DNA of 64,000 bases from NCBI GenBank assembly GCA_002633005.1, contig NMRA01000474.1, positions 250,001-314,000 of the forward strand. Direction: 5' to 3'. The DNA is from Phoronis australis (Eukaryota; Phoronida; Phoronidae). Below the pieces are notes generated by a model that was not told the origin of the DNA, did no database searches, and was given only the letters and a program-made list of their open reading frames with translations. This document shows positions 49,701-62,670 of the stretch, one piece after another. Position 1 is the first letter of the stretch; every line of letters starts with the position of its first letter. The translations under genes and the position numbers were made by a program.

Positions 49701-52700
49701 TGCTTACCACATAATATATCAGTTGTCGTTGGAATGGATCATCAATTTTAGAGAACAAGGTTACGTCGCTCATGTAGAACGTTTGTTAGTTTCAGTAATA
49801 ATCCTCAGATTAAAGACATGACATGTTCTTTAAAAATATGGACACTTTTATAAAAGTCCGACTTACGACTGGTTGTAGCTAAGACAAGCTATCACTGTTA
49901 TTGTCATTAACGTGACCTTGATATTTAAACTTAAAAATTTATCATTTTAAGAGATCAATTTTTCGAGAGATCAAGGCAAAAGTATTGTTAGTGTATATGA
50001 AAACTGCAATTATATGGGTAAAGCTTACATGGTCGTCTGGTTTTCTTTAATTAGTAGGTCTACCCCAAACCAATCCCTGCTGGAGGCATGAATTGAAAAA
50101 CATGATCAAACTAATTTGTAAAGTCCAGTTTCACTTTTTTCCTGAGGTCCAAAATAATTTCTAACAAATTAAAGTCAGGAACAAACAGAAATAGAAGGAA
50201 GAGAGAAAATCAATATAGGGTAAATTCGCCATTGGCATAGGATATTATCAAAACGCAACTGAAGTATGAAGTTTTTCATGGAAAAAAATGCAGGGCAATC
50301 CTTGGTAAAGGGTCTGTTACTGGTCAGGAACTAAACACATTTCAACTTATAAATGGCATCCAACAAAATCCAAGCAGGCAAAACGTTCAGGAAAAGAATA
50401 AAGAGTTCTCTACAAATTAAACGCACGTTGAAACACATTTCACCAAAACCATTCTTCTTGTCAAGATTGCTGTTCAGAAATCCAATCAATCATTTGTCTC
50501 CCACAAATTGTTCTGCTATTCTTGAGACGACGTGACAGCGGTCTGGACAGGCGAAGCGTTGCTTTTAAAAAGAGCGCTTTTCCAGACAGTTTTCGCGTGT
50601 ACACGCGATAAATTGATACATTAGTCAGTTCTTGAATATATTTAAAGGGGCATTTAATAATCGCAAGGAACTAATTAAAGAGAGCGTGACTAACCAAATA
50701 AAAGGTGTTGCAATTTGTTTTTTTTAACTCTCGTTTGACCCTTTTACAATCAGACGTTCAAAATGGTGTTTCGGCGTTTATACAACTTTCTATATTGCAA
50801 CTAAAAATTTGAGATTTCTGCTGATTTACTTTATTCAACATTTCGCTTCAGAGTGGTGCGTAAAGAGGGAAATGTCAAAAATATATGGTCTCAGAGAATA
50901 TGCAACGCTACAATCACGGCTGATTTGATGACAAGCAAACAAGGAATACAAAAATTCAACAACTTGAACAAAAGCCGCAATTTCAGGTTGCGTCTCAAGT
51001 AGCCGAATGCCATTTGGATCCGACGGCCACTTGGACAAAATATAGAAAGAAATACGGATAGATAATGTGTACAATTGGAAAATATTGCGCGGTAGAACAA
51101 TAGCAGTCACCACAAAAAATACAACATGTTGCACTATCAAACAATTGAATACTAGAAAAATATCTGAATAAATCTTTAAAATTCCATTCTTTATATAAAA
51201 TCACCCAGTAGTACAATGCGTCACGTGTACACCAGTCCATCTATTAATAGAACAAAATCTGGAAATCAATAATTAGACGTACACTGGCACGTCAAAACTG
51301 TACTTCATTTCACTAAAATTTAAAAACTCGATACACGTTTGAGCAATAAAAATGTGGCCTGATTAAAATCAAGCAAGCGTCATTGCTATCATTTTAATTG
51401 TTTTGAGAAATATTTATTAAGCTCGCCGTATATTAGTGACGTTTAGAACAGAGCATCGAGATCAAATAACAAAATTAGGCCTACATGTAGGTCGCTTTCG
51501 CTTACATAACAAGTGCAATTCCCAGACACGACTGTTCTTTGGTGACCTGCTCTAAGGTAATATTCACTCGTAGTGATTAATTTCATAATCCACTTTCATC
51601 AACTGAATGCCCGTTAATCTTTTAAATACGGCAGCGCAACCATGACAAGAATGTTTCTATTTTAAAAATAAAGTTACATCGTTACCGTTAACTAACTGCT
51701 ACTATTGAATTCAGTCTCCACACGTCAGAATGATGCAATAATACTACTCTACACACCCAAATTCAATTGAAAGCTCAGGTTTTGACCTCTCGTGTCAAGT
51801 CAAACTGTGCGACCTGAAATTTCAAGCATAATGCGTGCTGAGTTTGTGTCTCTACACTTCTACCGACTGATACCTTGGAAATATGAAAAAACTCATGTGG
51901 GTCCGGCCATTAGTTAGTTGTTGCCAAAGCAAGTTCGAAAGAACACTAACACATGCTGTGAACAGACATGTATCGCGTGAACATGAAATAGTGCAGATTC
52001 GATCTTTAAATCGTTTCGTCGACTAGTATTTTTGACTACTTTTGAAAATTTTCGGATGCGCCTAAGAAAGTTCTGCACCCCGGAAGAACAATTTAAAAAA
52101 CGGTACAAAACAGCAATGTTTCCAATAATTCTGAAACGATCAACGTAACTAGCGTTGTGGTGAAAAACATATCAATTTTTCTTGTAAAATGTCCAAATTA
52201 TCGAATTAAAATATCCCAGGTCCTATCGCATTTTTAAAACTGCTTGGTCAAGTTATTTACGCGCACGGTCGTGGTCCCACCAGAGAATCATTATTCGGAA
52301 TATTCGCGTACAGCAAGCGATTTTTTTTGCTCCCCGGGTACATTGTAGTCAGCCGACTACAAATACGTCACTGATCTTTACTGGTGTAAAACTCGCTTGG
52401 AAGGAATACTGTTCCGAATGAAACATCAGCCAAAGGAAATTAGAATTGCGGGTGTCTAAAAAGCTGTAAGTATTAACGATATCCAGGCATTTACGCTTTG
52501 CTGGTGTGCGACGCACAAAAATATAGTATTACAAAAGTTCTTGCTACTGCAATCAATTCTCAGTTCGGCAATCATTCACAACAACGGCAACACTCAAATT
52601 TGCGCCAAATTCCATATCTTTGAAATTTTTCGGAACAAGCGCGCACTGCTCTACTAATCGCAACCCATAACATTTGAAAAACTTCAATAAAACGCCAACA

Positions 52701-55700
52701 GCTCTGGCAAGCGCCCAACCGTTGTTTGACTCACTAAAATTGGTTTTCAAAACTGCATAATGCGAAGTAACCCTAGCAACATGCATGCTGGGGTCATGTG
52801 TCGTTTTGAGTCTACCTATTTTGTGGAATAATTATGTGACACGTACAGTGTATTTCTCGTGCTCAGGAAACAAATCTAATTACCCGATAATGGAAACCCG
52901 CACGGAATGGTTACTATTTGGAAGCTAGTTATGATATGAAAAACTAATGTCTGAAAACGTAAACAGTATAAGCCACATAAATGTTGTAGTGATATTTGAA
53001 CTGAATTGGTCCTGATGATCGATCCGTTGGTTTGACAATTGTTGTCATTTTAAGAAATTGAACCAAAAGTAATACAAATTCTGTCCCAAATCGATAACGT
53101 TAAATGCACAATACGTCATTCGGCTAGGAAAAATTTAAGCGGTTTTGTTTATCGACAGGATTTTTCAATCGTGTGAGTCGCAAAATTTGAAGAGCAAACA
53201 AATTGAAGAAGCTTGCACTCATAGTTACAGGGTATATCTTTGCTTTTTAACGACTTTGATGACAGTCATACCGTAGATCAATAACAAAAGAGTCCTGGAT
53301 ATTTTTTCAATGAATATTTTGTTCAAGTTTACGGTCAATACTTGCTTACCGGAAAGCACGTGGCTGTTTTAGAGCACGGATTCAATTTTCACGTAGGCTT
53401 GCGACAAGTACTTAGAACTTGCAAAAGGATGTGTCATAGCATGGCAGATGTATAAAGCCCTTACGGGAACGTCAGGCAGCACAGATTTGATTTGCATTGC
53501 AACATGCGCATCCAGGGCTTTTCAATAGCTGTAGAGAAAAACAATTTCATAAAACATTAAGAATTCAATCTCGCGGCCTAAAATTCGGGAATACCTACAT
53601 CAGAGGAAAAGGCAATATTTAAATATTTTCTCCATTGGCTAGAATCAATTTGGCGCATACAATTTGTGGGTAATTTTTGCGAGCTGGAATTCGTGTAGGG
53701 AGCTAGAAATTTGGTTTCAAAGGTAGCAAAATGCAATTGTAAGGCGAGTTATCATTATCTTTGCTTCTACCATGACCAAAATGTTACGTACTGTCTAAGA
53801 ATTTGAACAATTGCTTGGATAAAAAAAATTGAACAAATGATACACCAAAAACAAGCAAAAACAAGCAAAAACAATGCTTTTACTCATGCCCTAAAGCAAA
53901 TAACCCAGAATATTAGACTTTGACCTAATACTAGAGTATCAAAACATAGTTTTTATTCCTTTACTGTGAAGCATCTACACACCGTGTATGGTTGTGGTAT
54001 CTGTGAATGAGATCTAACATGAATTTACCCCACAAGACTTGATCACTGTGGATTAACAAAAGTTTTCCTTATCCAAGTACGTTTTAGTTAGTTTTTTAAA
54101 TAAATGCGATAATGGTTATGTTCAATCCACCCATATCATATACAAAACTGACGCCACCTTTCTAAGCAGAATCAGGTGAAGAACGGACACTGTGAAAAAA
54201 GACACACCAACTTTTGTATTAACAAAACATACAACCATAACACTACTGGGTACCGGTAGCAGCATTTTAGACCAACAAGCAGTTGCTTTATCAATACTGC
54301 AAATAATATCATATCACCTTGAGCACTGAATTTTAAAAGTGCACTAATTCGCACTATAACGTAACTTACGGTCCGTAGGCGCTACGTTTAAATGCCAAAA
54401 GGCGGTTGGCTGCGCTTACGTGCGCTAACACCCAACTACAGCACTAAATTAGACACAGGGTGCCTTGTCTGCATCTGTGGTCAATTGGAAAAAAATCAGA
54501 AAAAAACATGTAGGATACAAAGCTTTGAAATTTCTTACAGTAATTCAAATCACCTTCTAATAGTGTTTCCAAAGTTCACAACATAAAAATGAATCATTTT
54601 TCACAGTCCGATTTGTACCAGTAGTCCAAGCGTATCTTGTTGAATAAATAATACATTGTATTATTATCTCATATAAAATGAGGCATGTATTTTCCCCAAT
54701 AAAACTCGTTCAGCAACAACACCTGAAAAACTTAGGTCTATTAATTTAAGAGAGAACTGACAATTATCAACTTATCACGATACTCTTTTTAGGAATAACT
54801 CAAGATAAAGTTTGACTGATTCTCTGAGTCCCTTGTTTTGTTAGCTTACAGTGCTCCGTTAACAAAAGTTCCAATACATTGGAATCCATTGTATGCAAGA
54901 TTTCACATTTCCAAAACATCTCCTACTTCCTACACAATTATTTCCCGGTCCATTTTTTTCGAACTTCATGTGATTTTGGAAGGACAGTTGCCGATGGGGT
55001 TGTCTACGCACCTGTTGAACCCCCTTGGCTACAGTAATGACCCTTAGTAGGCTCATCTCATACTAGTCCTTGTTCGACGCACAACTAACATTGGTCAGCA
55101 AGATCGCACAAATTAATGAAGCCTAGTAAGCTATATCAAGCTTTCACTGAACGCTATACAGCACATTATGCTCCACGAACTCAGTTTGCGTACGCACACG
55201 TTGAAACAAATTTTACCTAAAATAACATCTTTTTCTGTTCAAGATCTCTATCCAGTCAATGATGTCGACACAAATGCATACCCTAAATTTTTAATGTACG
55301 CAGTTCAGTGAATTGAAACGGAATGACCAATCGCAATTTCAAAAAAGCAGCGCTTTGCTGCCAGGCATCGATACATTGGCATTCATCGATCACGAAGAAA
55401 TTCTAATAATTATTTGGGTGCACAGTTACGATAGGGCCTTTTTAAAAGTATTTTCTAATATGCAGGACCTAAGTTTCAGACTGAAGCTGAAAATAATTAT
55501 TCATCTGAAGTACCGTAATATGAATTACATGCATGTATAGTGTACTACGAATTTCACAAAAATGCTAGAAAATCCCAGCAATTAAAAATGACGTCATTGT
55601 GAGCACCAGATTCAGGATGAGCGAATCTAAGGGACCTCGGTCACGCAAGCGCAGTGGCCTTGAAGAAAGATTTGTTGACAGATTTTTTATAAATTACCTT

Positions 55701-58700
55701 CAGGTTTATCTCAGGATATGTTCAAATTCTGTCTGATATATTTTTTATCAGTTAGACGGAAATCCCGAAAAATTTTCCAAACGTCTTAGCGGACTGTGCC
55801 GTTACACCAAAAGGAATGCCGATAAGTTTCTTATTTTACATTTATTTGACGGTCACGTTTGCAAGTGTCTATGGTTCATACACACTGCTCGAAATTTCAA
55901 CTATATAAGCACGATGTTATTACTTTTTCCAAGCGTAATATTTGCACAGTTGTTATTTGAAACGCGCCGGTGAAACGTATATTTGCCTCTTATTATTTTA
56001 ACGAACAATTCCCCAAGTGGTGCGCGTTAAAACCAGCATTCAATATATTAACGAGATAAATTAACCCTTTCATCAAATCAGTTGGTCTATATCATGTCAT
56101 GTACTTGAAACTGGTTAATTTTGGATGGGTTTTTCAATATCTTCAAAATTGGTTGCATTCTGATTTTTTCGTATTTGCTCGACCTATGTTAATATGCTTG
56201 TGCAATGATATTATATCGTGGTTGCAGAATGGTTTGAGACAACTGTTGTGTCATTGCTTTACCAGAGTGATAATAAAATCTTACTTAAATGACAGACAGA
56301 GCATCTACTATGCTGAAGAATGGGATACCGTAGCAGGAGGTCGCGTCACCTAGGGGGAACTCTTATAACGAAACTGCATTTTAGGAATGAACCAGTTGTG
56401 CATGAAAGAAATTGGAAATTAATACGCCCAGATCTTGAATGCAGCAAACCGGAACACTATTATCTACGACAACAAAAGTGATTGCACCGACTATGTAACG
56501 AATAGAATAAGTAAAATAACATAAAAGATGTGCCTCGATCCGCCGAACACTCAGTTATTCAACGAAATTCCACTAACAGGAACCTATCCTACTATTTGAA
56601 ACTTGGATTATGGTACCCAATTAGCAAACAATTGAGAATCACTGCTGTGCTGTAACACTTCAAAATTCTTTCTTTAAATTGGGCATTGAATGAAATGTAC
56701 AATTGCATCACTTTCTATAAATTGCAATAAATTACCAACTTCGCCTTGACTTGATGAATGAGAAGAGTACCGTCTCTCACCTGTACGAAACTGTTCACGG
56801 GATACGATAATAATATGGAAAATGGGTATAATGTTAGATAATCAATCCGCGTTTGACACAGTTTCACAAGACCCCTTCTTGTACAAAGTTTTCTCTTATC
56901 CAATATCGGACACTCTGCACACACTCCGCACTTTATACTTGTAAATTAACTCTATCCATCCAATCGGGTAGTAGGACTAGACAGTGTGTTTTCAAAACCC
57001 TCACTCCCCGTCTTTGTTTACGTAGGGGTATCGAAAGCTGATGTCCTATTTCTACTCTTCATCAATCATGACAGACATGAGCTCCAAAACCATCCATGAC
57101 ATAATCAATGGTAAAACGTCTGATACAGCCGAATTTTATACAAATCTCAAAAACATCCCAAAAGCCTTTCTTTCCAACTACAGTTGAAACTTGGTTCCAC
57201 TCAGGGCTCGTAATAAGCACATGGAAGCTTCAAGGCTGAGATAAAGTGTTGATCTTACATTTTCTAGATGCCTCCATTTCAAACTAACACAATCTTTATC
57301 TGAATCCGCATGGTGAAATTATTCCCCAAAACATTTGTAAAGAAATCTAGTCATGATAGTTGATGATGAAATGTCATTTGAACCACAGTGTCAAATCCGT
57401 GTGCAAAAAAATCAAATTCTAATCAACCTACTGAAATTCGTTCATGCAAGTTTCAAATCGTTTGGTACCTACAAACGATTTGAACATTTTGACTATGGTG
57501 AGATAATCCACCAAGTCGTGTAGATAGTGCGAGACCTTTGCTTGAGCTACACAAAGTATCATAAAAAGCTTGCAATAACCAATGCTGGTGTCATGAAAGG
57601 GTCTAACACAGTAAGTGGTCCAAAATGTCATTGTGTTGAAAGGTATTAGCAGCTCAAGTTCTTAACAAAGTAAAGAATGTATTACGAAATACAAAAGTCA
57701 AAAACATCACTCGATCTAGGTACAGTTCAAGAACGCTAGTACATGCTATGCCCTTCGCGAGATTACGCCGTGTATTTTAAACAAGACCATGTGAATTTGG
57801 ACAGTTTTTCCAACCCGCAAAACAGCTACACTGAGAACTCTACTAGGGTTTCTCTTGTCGCACATTTTTCTTATTTCCACCATCTTACAGTCGAGCAACT
57901 AGTAAATCCACAATTACCAAGGCATAGATGCAGGTCACATCCTCTCATAAAAATGATATGCCGTAATTAAAATTTCATTTTCACAAATGCTTTTGCGAAA
58001 AGAATAAAATTATTCTTCCTACAGTCGTATACCGCCGTACAATAACAAAGGAAATCTGTCAACAGATTTAGGTCAAGATTATTGCTAAACTCTGAAAAAT
58101 TCAGACACACTTTTCAAAATATGTCTTCCCGGTGCGCCTGCGGATCTGTCCAAATTGGTCTGTTTCTAATGCTTTCGTAGATCGTTTGCGTGATCCTTGT
58201 TGCGGATCCTGGAGACGGTCGACGATATAACAGATAAAATTAATAGTATTCCACGGCAGATTGGTAAATACATCTTGTTAGTAACTGATTCTCATGACTA
58301 GCCCAATGGCGTCTATTAAGTGCTACTTAGTCAATTTCTCTATAGTATGTAACCTGTCTTATAATTGCTGTTCGTAGGACTCGGTCATGATTTCATTGTA
58401 TTTTTCTCACCGACATACGTGTGCTGTTAAGGCAAGTTAAGAAAAAACGTCTGTTTTATATCTAAACTTCCGTAGCTATACATGTACTTGTATGTGAACA
58501 TTTTGTTATTACTGTTTTGTATTGTTACCACGATTTTGACATGTCGCTTTGGTTAACAGTTTACAGTGTTCATACATGTATATACTATTCAACATAAAAT
58601 TAGGAAGGCAATGCCAATCGTGATGAAGTTCTTAAGACAATGGATGTGTAGAATTGTTTTTAACAAGGTGCATTTCAAGTCAATGATGATCAGACAAGTG

Positions 58701-58809
58701 TTCATGTGTAAATACTCACCGACCGACCCAGCGCTTGGTCCACATCCCAACCACGGTTTACATACTCCAGTAGAGTAGAACAGTCACCTTTTTTGGCGGC
58801 TGTTCTAAC
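37766..58809 (-). CDS. Ankyrin-repeat protein fused to a trypsin-like serine peptidase (eleven exons; N terminus not found)
   Basis: Minus-strand exons in order: 58809-58720, 49576-49481, 48919-48818, 48259-48161, 47604-47506, 46978-46877, 43109-43011, 42730-42502, 40891-40664, 38797-38475, 38104-37766. All have AG/GT borders and compatible phases (0 through the ankyrin part, then 1, 1, 0), giving about 600 residues and a TGA stop. Exons 1-7 form an ankyrin domain (GWTTLHSAAGLGH, TPLHCAAGCGY, DGNTPVHLASQTGQ, EGETAYDV). Exon 8 is an unrecognised linker (HFSLGRYLAYYFESSG). Exons 9-11 form a chymotrypsin-fold peptidase: GSGFRVGPDYVMTNKHV holds the catalytic His, DDLDMAVLKLD the Asp, and GKGSSGCPGF the Ser with its oxyanion motif. 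The protease resembles FAM111/Trypsin_2-type domains. There is no signal peptide in what is visible, so it is probably intracellular. The assembly gap lies in intron 9. Confidence 0.85.
39041..39718. other. Assembly gap (run of N)
   Basis: This is 678 undetermined bases inside the intron between the His-bearing and Asp-bearing exons of the peptidase. A G-run borders each side (GGGGGGGG at 39022, GGGGGG at 39719), suggesting the gap spans a G-rich repeat. Long ORFs predicted across it are artefacts. Confidence 0.99.
41672..41965. mobile_element. Possible MITE ending AGATCCGCCACTG in an intron
   Basis: A G-rich/C-rich stem (GGGGGCCCGCCCCC near 41696) starts a block that ends in CCAGATCCGCCACTG at 41953-41965, the same terminus as near 15920-15935. 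The left end GCAGATTTAGAGGGGG is a weak mirror image. It lies between exons 8 and 9 of the ankyrin-protease gene. Confidence 0.45.
43427..43612 (+). repeat. 62-bp tandem repeat, three copies
   Basis: Units start at 43427, 43489 and 43551 with GTTAGATGGGGTTCCAGT and end TGAGGTATGAACTT. Copies 1 and 3 are almost identical; copy 2 differs at a few bases. The array lies in the intron between the last ankyrin exons (43109 and 46877) and is responsible for a spurious 61-codon ORF. Confidence 0.95.
46877..49576 (-). CDS. Ankyrin-repeat exons of the ankyrin-protease gene (detail)
   Basis: Each of these five exons encodes one ankyrin repeat of 32-34 residues and begins and ends in phase 0, so exons can be gained or lost without breaking the frame: 49576-49481 (32 codons), 48919-48818 (34), 48259-48161 (33), 47604-47506 (33) and 46978-46877 (34). 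The TPLH and G-T-V-LL signatures are visible in each. The three middle exons share the identical C-terminal segment VKCLVEHNATVD and lie in a genomic triplication. Exon 48919-48818 has one extra residue at its start (VWGFTPLH against VGRTPLH and RGWTPLH). Confidence 0.88.
47470..49058 (-). repeat. Tandem triplication of a ~656-bp exon-plus-intron unit
   Basis: The exon ends at 47506, 48161 and 48818 are spaced 655 and 657 bp apart, and the introns between them align base for base with scattered differences. Shared blocks include ATATAATGGAGATGTGTGAA and AACAGGGAAATGTTGAG, plus the embedded dispersed repeat with GGCGATCCAGATC. The third unit is cut off at about 49058, where the ACTTGTAATGAT match stops. 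The arrangement shows two rounds of local duplication of a single ankyrin exon. Confidence 0.92.
49577..58719. other. 9.1-kb intron of the ankyrin-protease gene
   Basis: No further ankyrin exon was recognised in this intron on the minus strand. A 101-codon minus-strand frame at 51140-50835 (with LLETQPEIAAFVQVVEFLYS) looks less AT-driven than its neighbours but matches nothing I know. Donor-like sites at about 53348 and 56778 (minus) have no supporting exon. The remainder is AT-rich with short ORFs only. Confidence 0.5.
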
Positions 58810-61430
58810 CTGAAAATAATAACAAATAAATTTTAAATCGAATGGTGTACATTCATTACCATTACGAACTCAATTTTACAAAAAAGTGCTCCTTAGATGA
58901 TATGAACATTGAGGGACTAGGGTCGGGGTTGTTCCTGGGTCTTGATAATGCAGACCATATGAAATACTCTTCGCAAATTTTGGCTCTTGTTCATATTAAA
59001 GCTTCCTAATAACCACACATTTATACCAACTTTATGAACGAGAAACACCACAAGTGTCGTCCTCTTCCTTCTGACCCGTTGTTGATTGTGTCCACGTTGA
59101 CCTTTTTTCCATTTTGACCTACATCGTACCGTGACCATTTTACCATCAATATCATTTCAACCTCTTATTATGTTTAAGTTCAGTTGTCCAAAACGTGCTG
59201 CAATCTGCAGTAATCTGCCCCCTCAAACATTGTTTGGATAAGGTATGAGTATCATTTAGGGTGTATAGTCTGGAGTTAATAATTATTTGTTCATCAACGT
59301 AGTGTCTCCCAGTGTTTGCTCATTGAGGCATCGGCTAGGATGTATGTATTGGGATTTTCGTTGCGTCATCTCAAGAACGTGCAATAGCGAAGGAAGACAT
59401 GTCGGATGGAAGGACAAAGGTGATGTTGTCTCAAACTTCTCCGCATTTAGTGTTCGCTAAGATACTCATTTCTTATTACCCAATTATTGCTCTGATCTGG
59501 AATTTCGCTGTTTGACGTTTACCTCCCATTTCGATTCGTACGTTTTGTGAATGACTGTAGGCACATAATAGTCGATAACTTCCCATATAACGTAAAATTC
59601 GATATAAAAGCAGTGAGATGTAACTTGGTGTACCTTTTGTACCATAGGTTGTCTGCACTTCATTTTTGTACATTTTTGCAAACTTGCTTTTAACGTTACT
59701 CCATTCAAGGTGATTTTTAGTCTATCGAATATTACACATTTATTTACTGTGGTTCCTGTACTTTTGTTTGAATTCTTCCATACTATTTCCGTTATTAACT
59801 ATCATTGTTAATAAGTAACATTTACCAACCTGGCCCTCGCCTTTTTACTGAGAACTAAATTCAGATAACACCACTATTATTTCTGAATCAAATTTAAAAA
59901 ATCGTTGATCAATGCTGATGTAAAAAAATAAGTTGTCTTTGTTGGGCACATCAAGATTAATTACATTCCCTCAGAATATATTTTCCAATGAAGACGACTT
60001 CACTAGCTGTAACATTTACGGCACATTCTCACTTCTCCGAGTTTATTCATAGTCTGAATGAGTATCATGCAAACAATACATACAGCATTGGTTCCTGGGA
60101 GACGTGAATTTATATTGTGATAATGAATAATTGAACTCAATCTTGCACCTTGTAGCATGACTATAACTTTATCTTAACACTCTTCTTCAACATACGTACA
60201 CCACTCAGATGATGAACAGACATACAGTTGGCACACCATCAGGTTCTACCCTTTGTTTCGAGAGTCAATCATAGGACTTATCGTGTTATCTCGGTAAGTT
60301 TTGACAAGTTACCTCAAGAGGGCGCTCCAGGTATCATTTGACTAGATTACATCCAAAGTTGAAATCCAGCGCTATAAATGAGATCTATTTAACAATGGTT
60401 ATACAAATTCTTTGTTGATAACCAAACAAAGAAAAGGGCAAAGTGAGCGTGTTAGTCGGTACCTGAAGGTCACGTGGTTCAAGCGAAAGCCAAGTGTTCG
60501 GTCAATGGCATGACAAGATTTTTTTACCAAAATTAAGACAGAAAAAATACATATTTGCTGAAGAAAAGTACAATAATAAAGTTCCAATTTAAGAATTTTA
60601 GCGGAGCGTTCGGTTCAGGTTGTTTGTGTGATAACGCCGTGTTGTAAACTACAAGATTGTCTTTTGTACATCGTTCCTAGAACGAGCGTATCATAAAATC
60701 AAGAATGAGACATTTCTTTACTGAAGTGAACGAGCAAGAATACGAAAAGAGCGCAACCTTTTCTTTGAAAAAAGCAGTACTTGTTGGTGGTTGCGAGAAT
60801 TCACTTCACGTGTCGCTCAGGTGATATTTTCCTAACCACCAGCGGCTAAACCACAATCAAGGTCCATATTCGAGAAGTGACTGTGTTACGGTATAAAATA
60901 ATTTTGTCTGGTCACTTACCAAATGTCAACTGAATCTCATATGCAAAGAGTTATTTAGTTGTGCAAATTGAAAAAATAATCATCAAAATTGGACAATGTT
61001 TGAGAAATGCATGCTTGCTTTTGTCTATGAATTCCATGCATTTTCAGCGTTACGAGTGGCCATTTTAAAAATTGCAATTTTCAACTGTCAGCAGTAGAAA
61101 GGAAATTTATTTTAATAAGCAAGTAATTGTTTTGACATGACTGGGAATGACTTAAGTCAATTTCGAAATCACTTGGACGAAGTTGCGCTAAATCGTTGAG
61201 AAATGATGGAGTTCATCATAAAACAGGCACTGGTTACGAAAATTGTGATATCGGCGATTCTAACCCCCACCTACTGTAAAGAGGGTTAAAAACTAAAGTT
61301 CACATTCTGTAATACAAAGAACTGTAGAATAAGTTAGCCAAGGCAACACAGCAAATTATTCAATATCTAAACAAACCAAAAGTTTGGATATTTACTGGGT
61401 TCTGCTATGGTGAAAATGGGCCAAAAAGGC
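58810..61430. other. Region upstream of the first recognised ankyrin exon
   Basis: The initiator exon and promoter of the minus-strand gene should lie here or beyond the right edge. I examined minus-strand ATG frames ending in donors and found none that joins in phase 0 to 58809 with protein-like composition. The remaining ORFs (60-74 codons) are unsupported. Confidence 0.4.
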
Positions 61431-61434
61431 TAAC

Positions 61435-62310
61435 AAAGTGTAGTGTACGTACCCCCATGTAGAATTCAATAACACAAATGGTCATTGCAAATGAAATTAT
61501 TGCCTTTTAAATAACAACATGGTGGTTATTATCACCAAAGAAAAAATAATTGGCCATACAACATTATGTTACCATGTGACGCAGAAACAGTGATGTAGTG
61601 TATGTACCCCGTTTTGTAGCGTATGTACCCCCATGTTTACAAATGTCATGAAATTAAAATATCACTTGGAAAGTAAGCAACATTGGTCATGGACAGTTTC
61701 CTTCCTTAAACATGTTAGGTTAAAAGGGTGTTTATTGCAAATACATTTGTTTTGAGTGAAATATTAGCATTTCTGTAGTGTACATAACCCCATATTTCAA
61801 TTTGTGCCCATTTTCAAAGTATGGCAAATATGGGTATTAATGCTGTGCTTTTTATTTTTTCTCTTTGAATTGATTAAGTAAATCAACTAACTCTCAGTAG
61901 ATTCTTAGTACATAGTCATAAACCTGACATGTCATTGAAAGGTAGTGTACGTACCCCTGTGTAGCGTACGTAACCCGGTGTGAACAAATACCGTGAAACA
62001 AAACTATTACATGGTAAGTATGCAACATTTGTCACACAAAGTTCCCTCCATTAAAAATGCTAGGATAAAAGTGTCTTAATTACAAATACATTTGTTTTGA
62101 GTGAAATATTTGCATTTGTGTAGTGTACGTACCCATATATTTTAACATGTGCCTTTTTTCAAAGAATGACAGACAGATACACACATTTATGCTGTACTTT
62201 TTGCTCTTTTCTCCTTGAATAGATTTGGTAAGTGAACTAACTCTCAGTAGATCCAAAGTATTTTTAAAAACCTGACAAGTCATTGAAATGTAGTGTACGT
62301 ACGCCCTCCA
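61435..62310 (+). repeat. Satellite-like tandem repeat, ~350-bp unit, with TAGTGTACGTACCCC submotif
   Basis: Two nearly complete units begin near 61595 and 61942, and a third start is near 62290. ATACATTTGTTTTGAGTGAA recurs at 61741 and 62086, and AACTAACTCTCAGTAGAT at 61885 and 62235. The submotif TAGTGTACGTACCCC (half-palindromic around GTAC) occurs several times per unit, also in a partial unit at 61440, and once more at 62994. Confidence 0.85.
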
Positions 62311-62648
62311 ACCTCTGTGATATAACGTATTGCCCACAAGTATTTTTACATATTGCTGTTCTCATAAACAATACTGATATTTCCAAAATGCATCCAGTCT
62401 GACAAAACAAAACAAAAACAATGCACATTGTTAAATACTGGGGAAACAAAATGCCACACAGGTCCTGGCTAGTAACATCCTAAAAAACATGTCATGAGAC
62501 AACTGATGTTGCAGAGGCAGGTTCTCTACATGTATCTCTCAACACAACTTGCAACAAAACAACTAGTAGAGGCAGTGCAAAATTCAAGATCAACCCATAC
62601 ATTTGTACCTTAGTCAAAATTTGACGTTAAGTGACTATGCGTAGTGGA

Positions 62649-62670
62649 CGTCCACCCCCCCCCCCCCAAC
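62649..62670 (+). repeat. Poly-C run
   Basis: A cytosine homopolymer interrupted only by one A lies between AGTGGACGTCCA and AACCAGTACC. Length errors are likely here. Confidence 0.8.

Noticed and set aside
50835-51140. 101-codon minus-strand ORF in the large ankyrin-gene intron
   Set aside because: Two other ORFs share the bases in different frames, no family is recognised, and it does not join in phase to the ankyrin exons.
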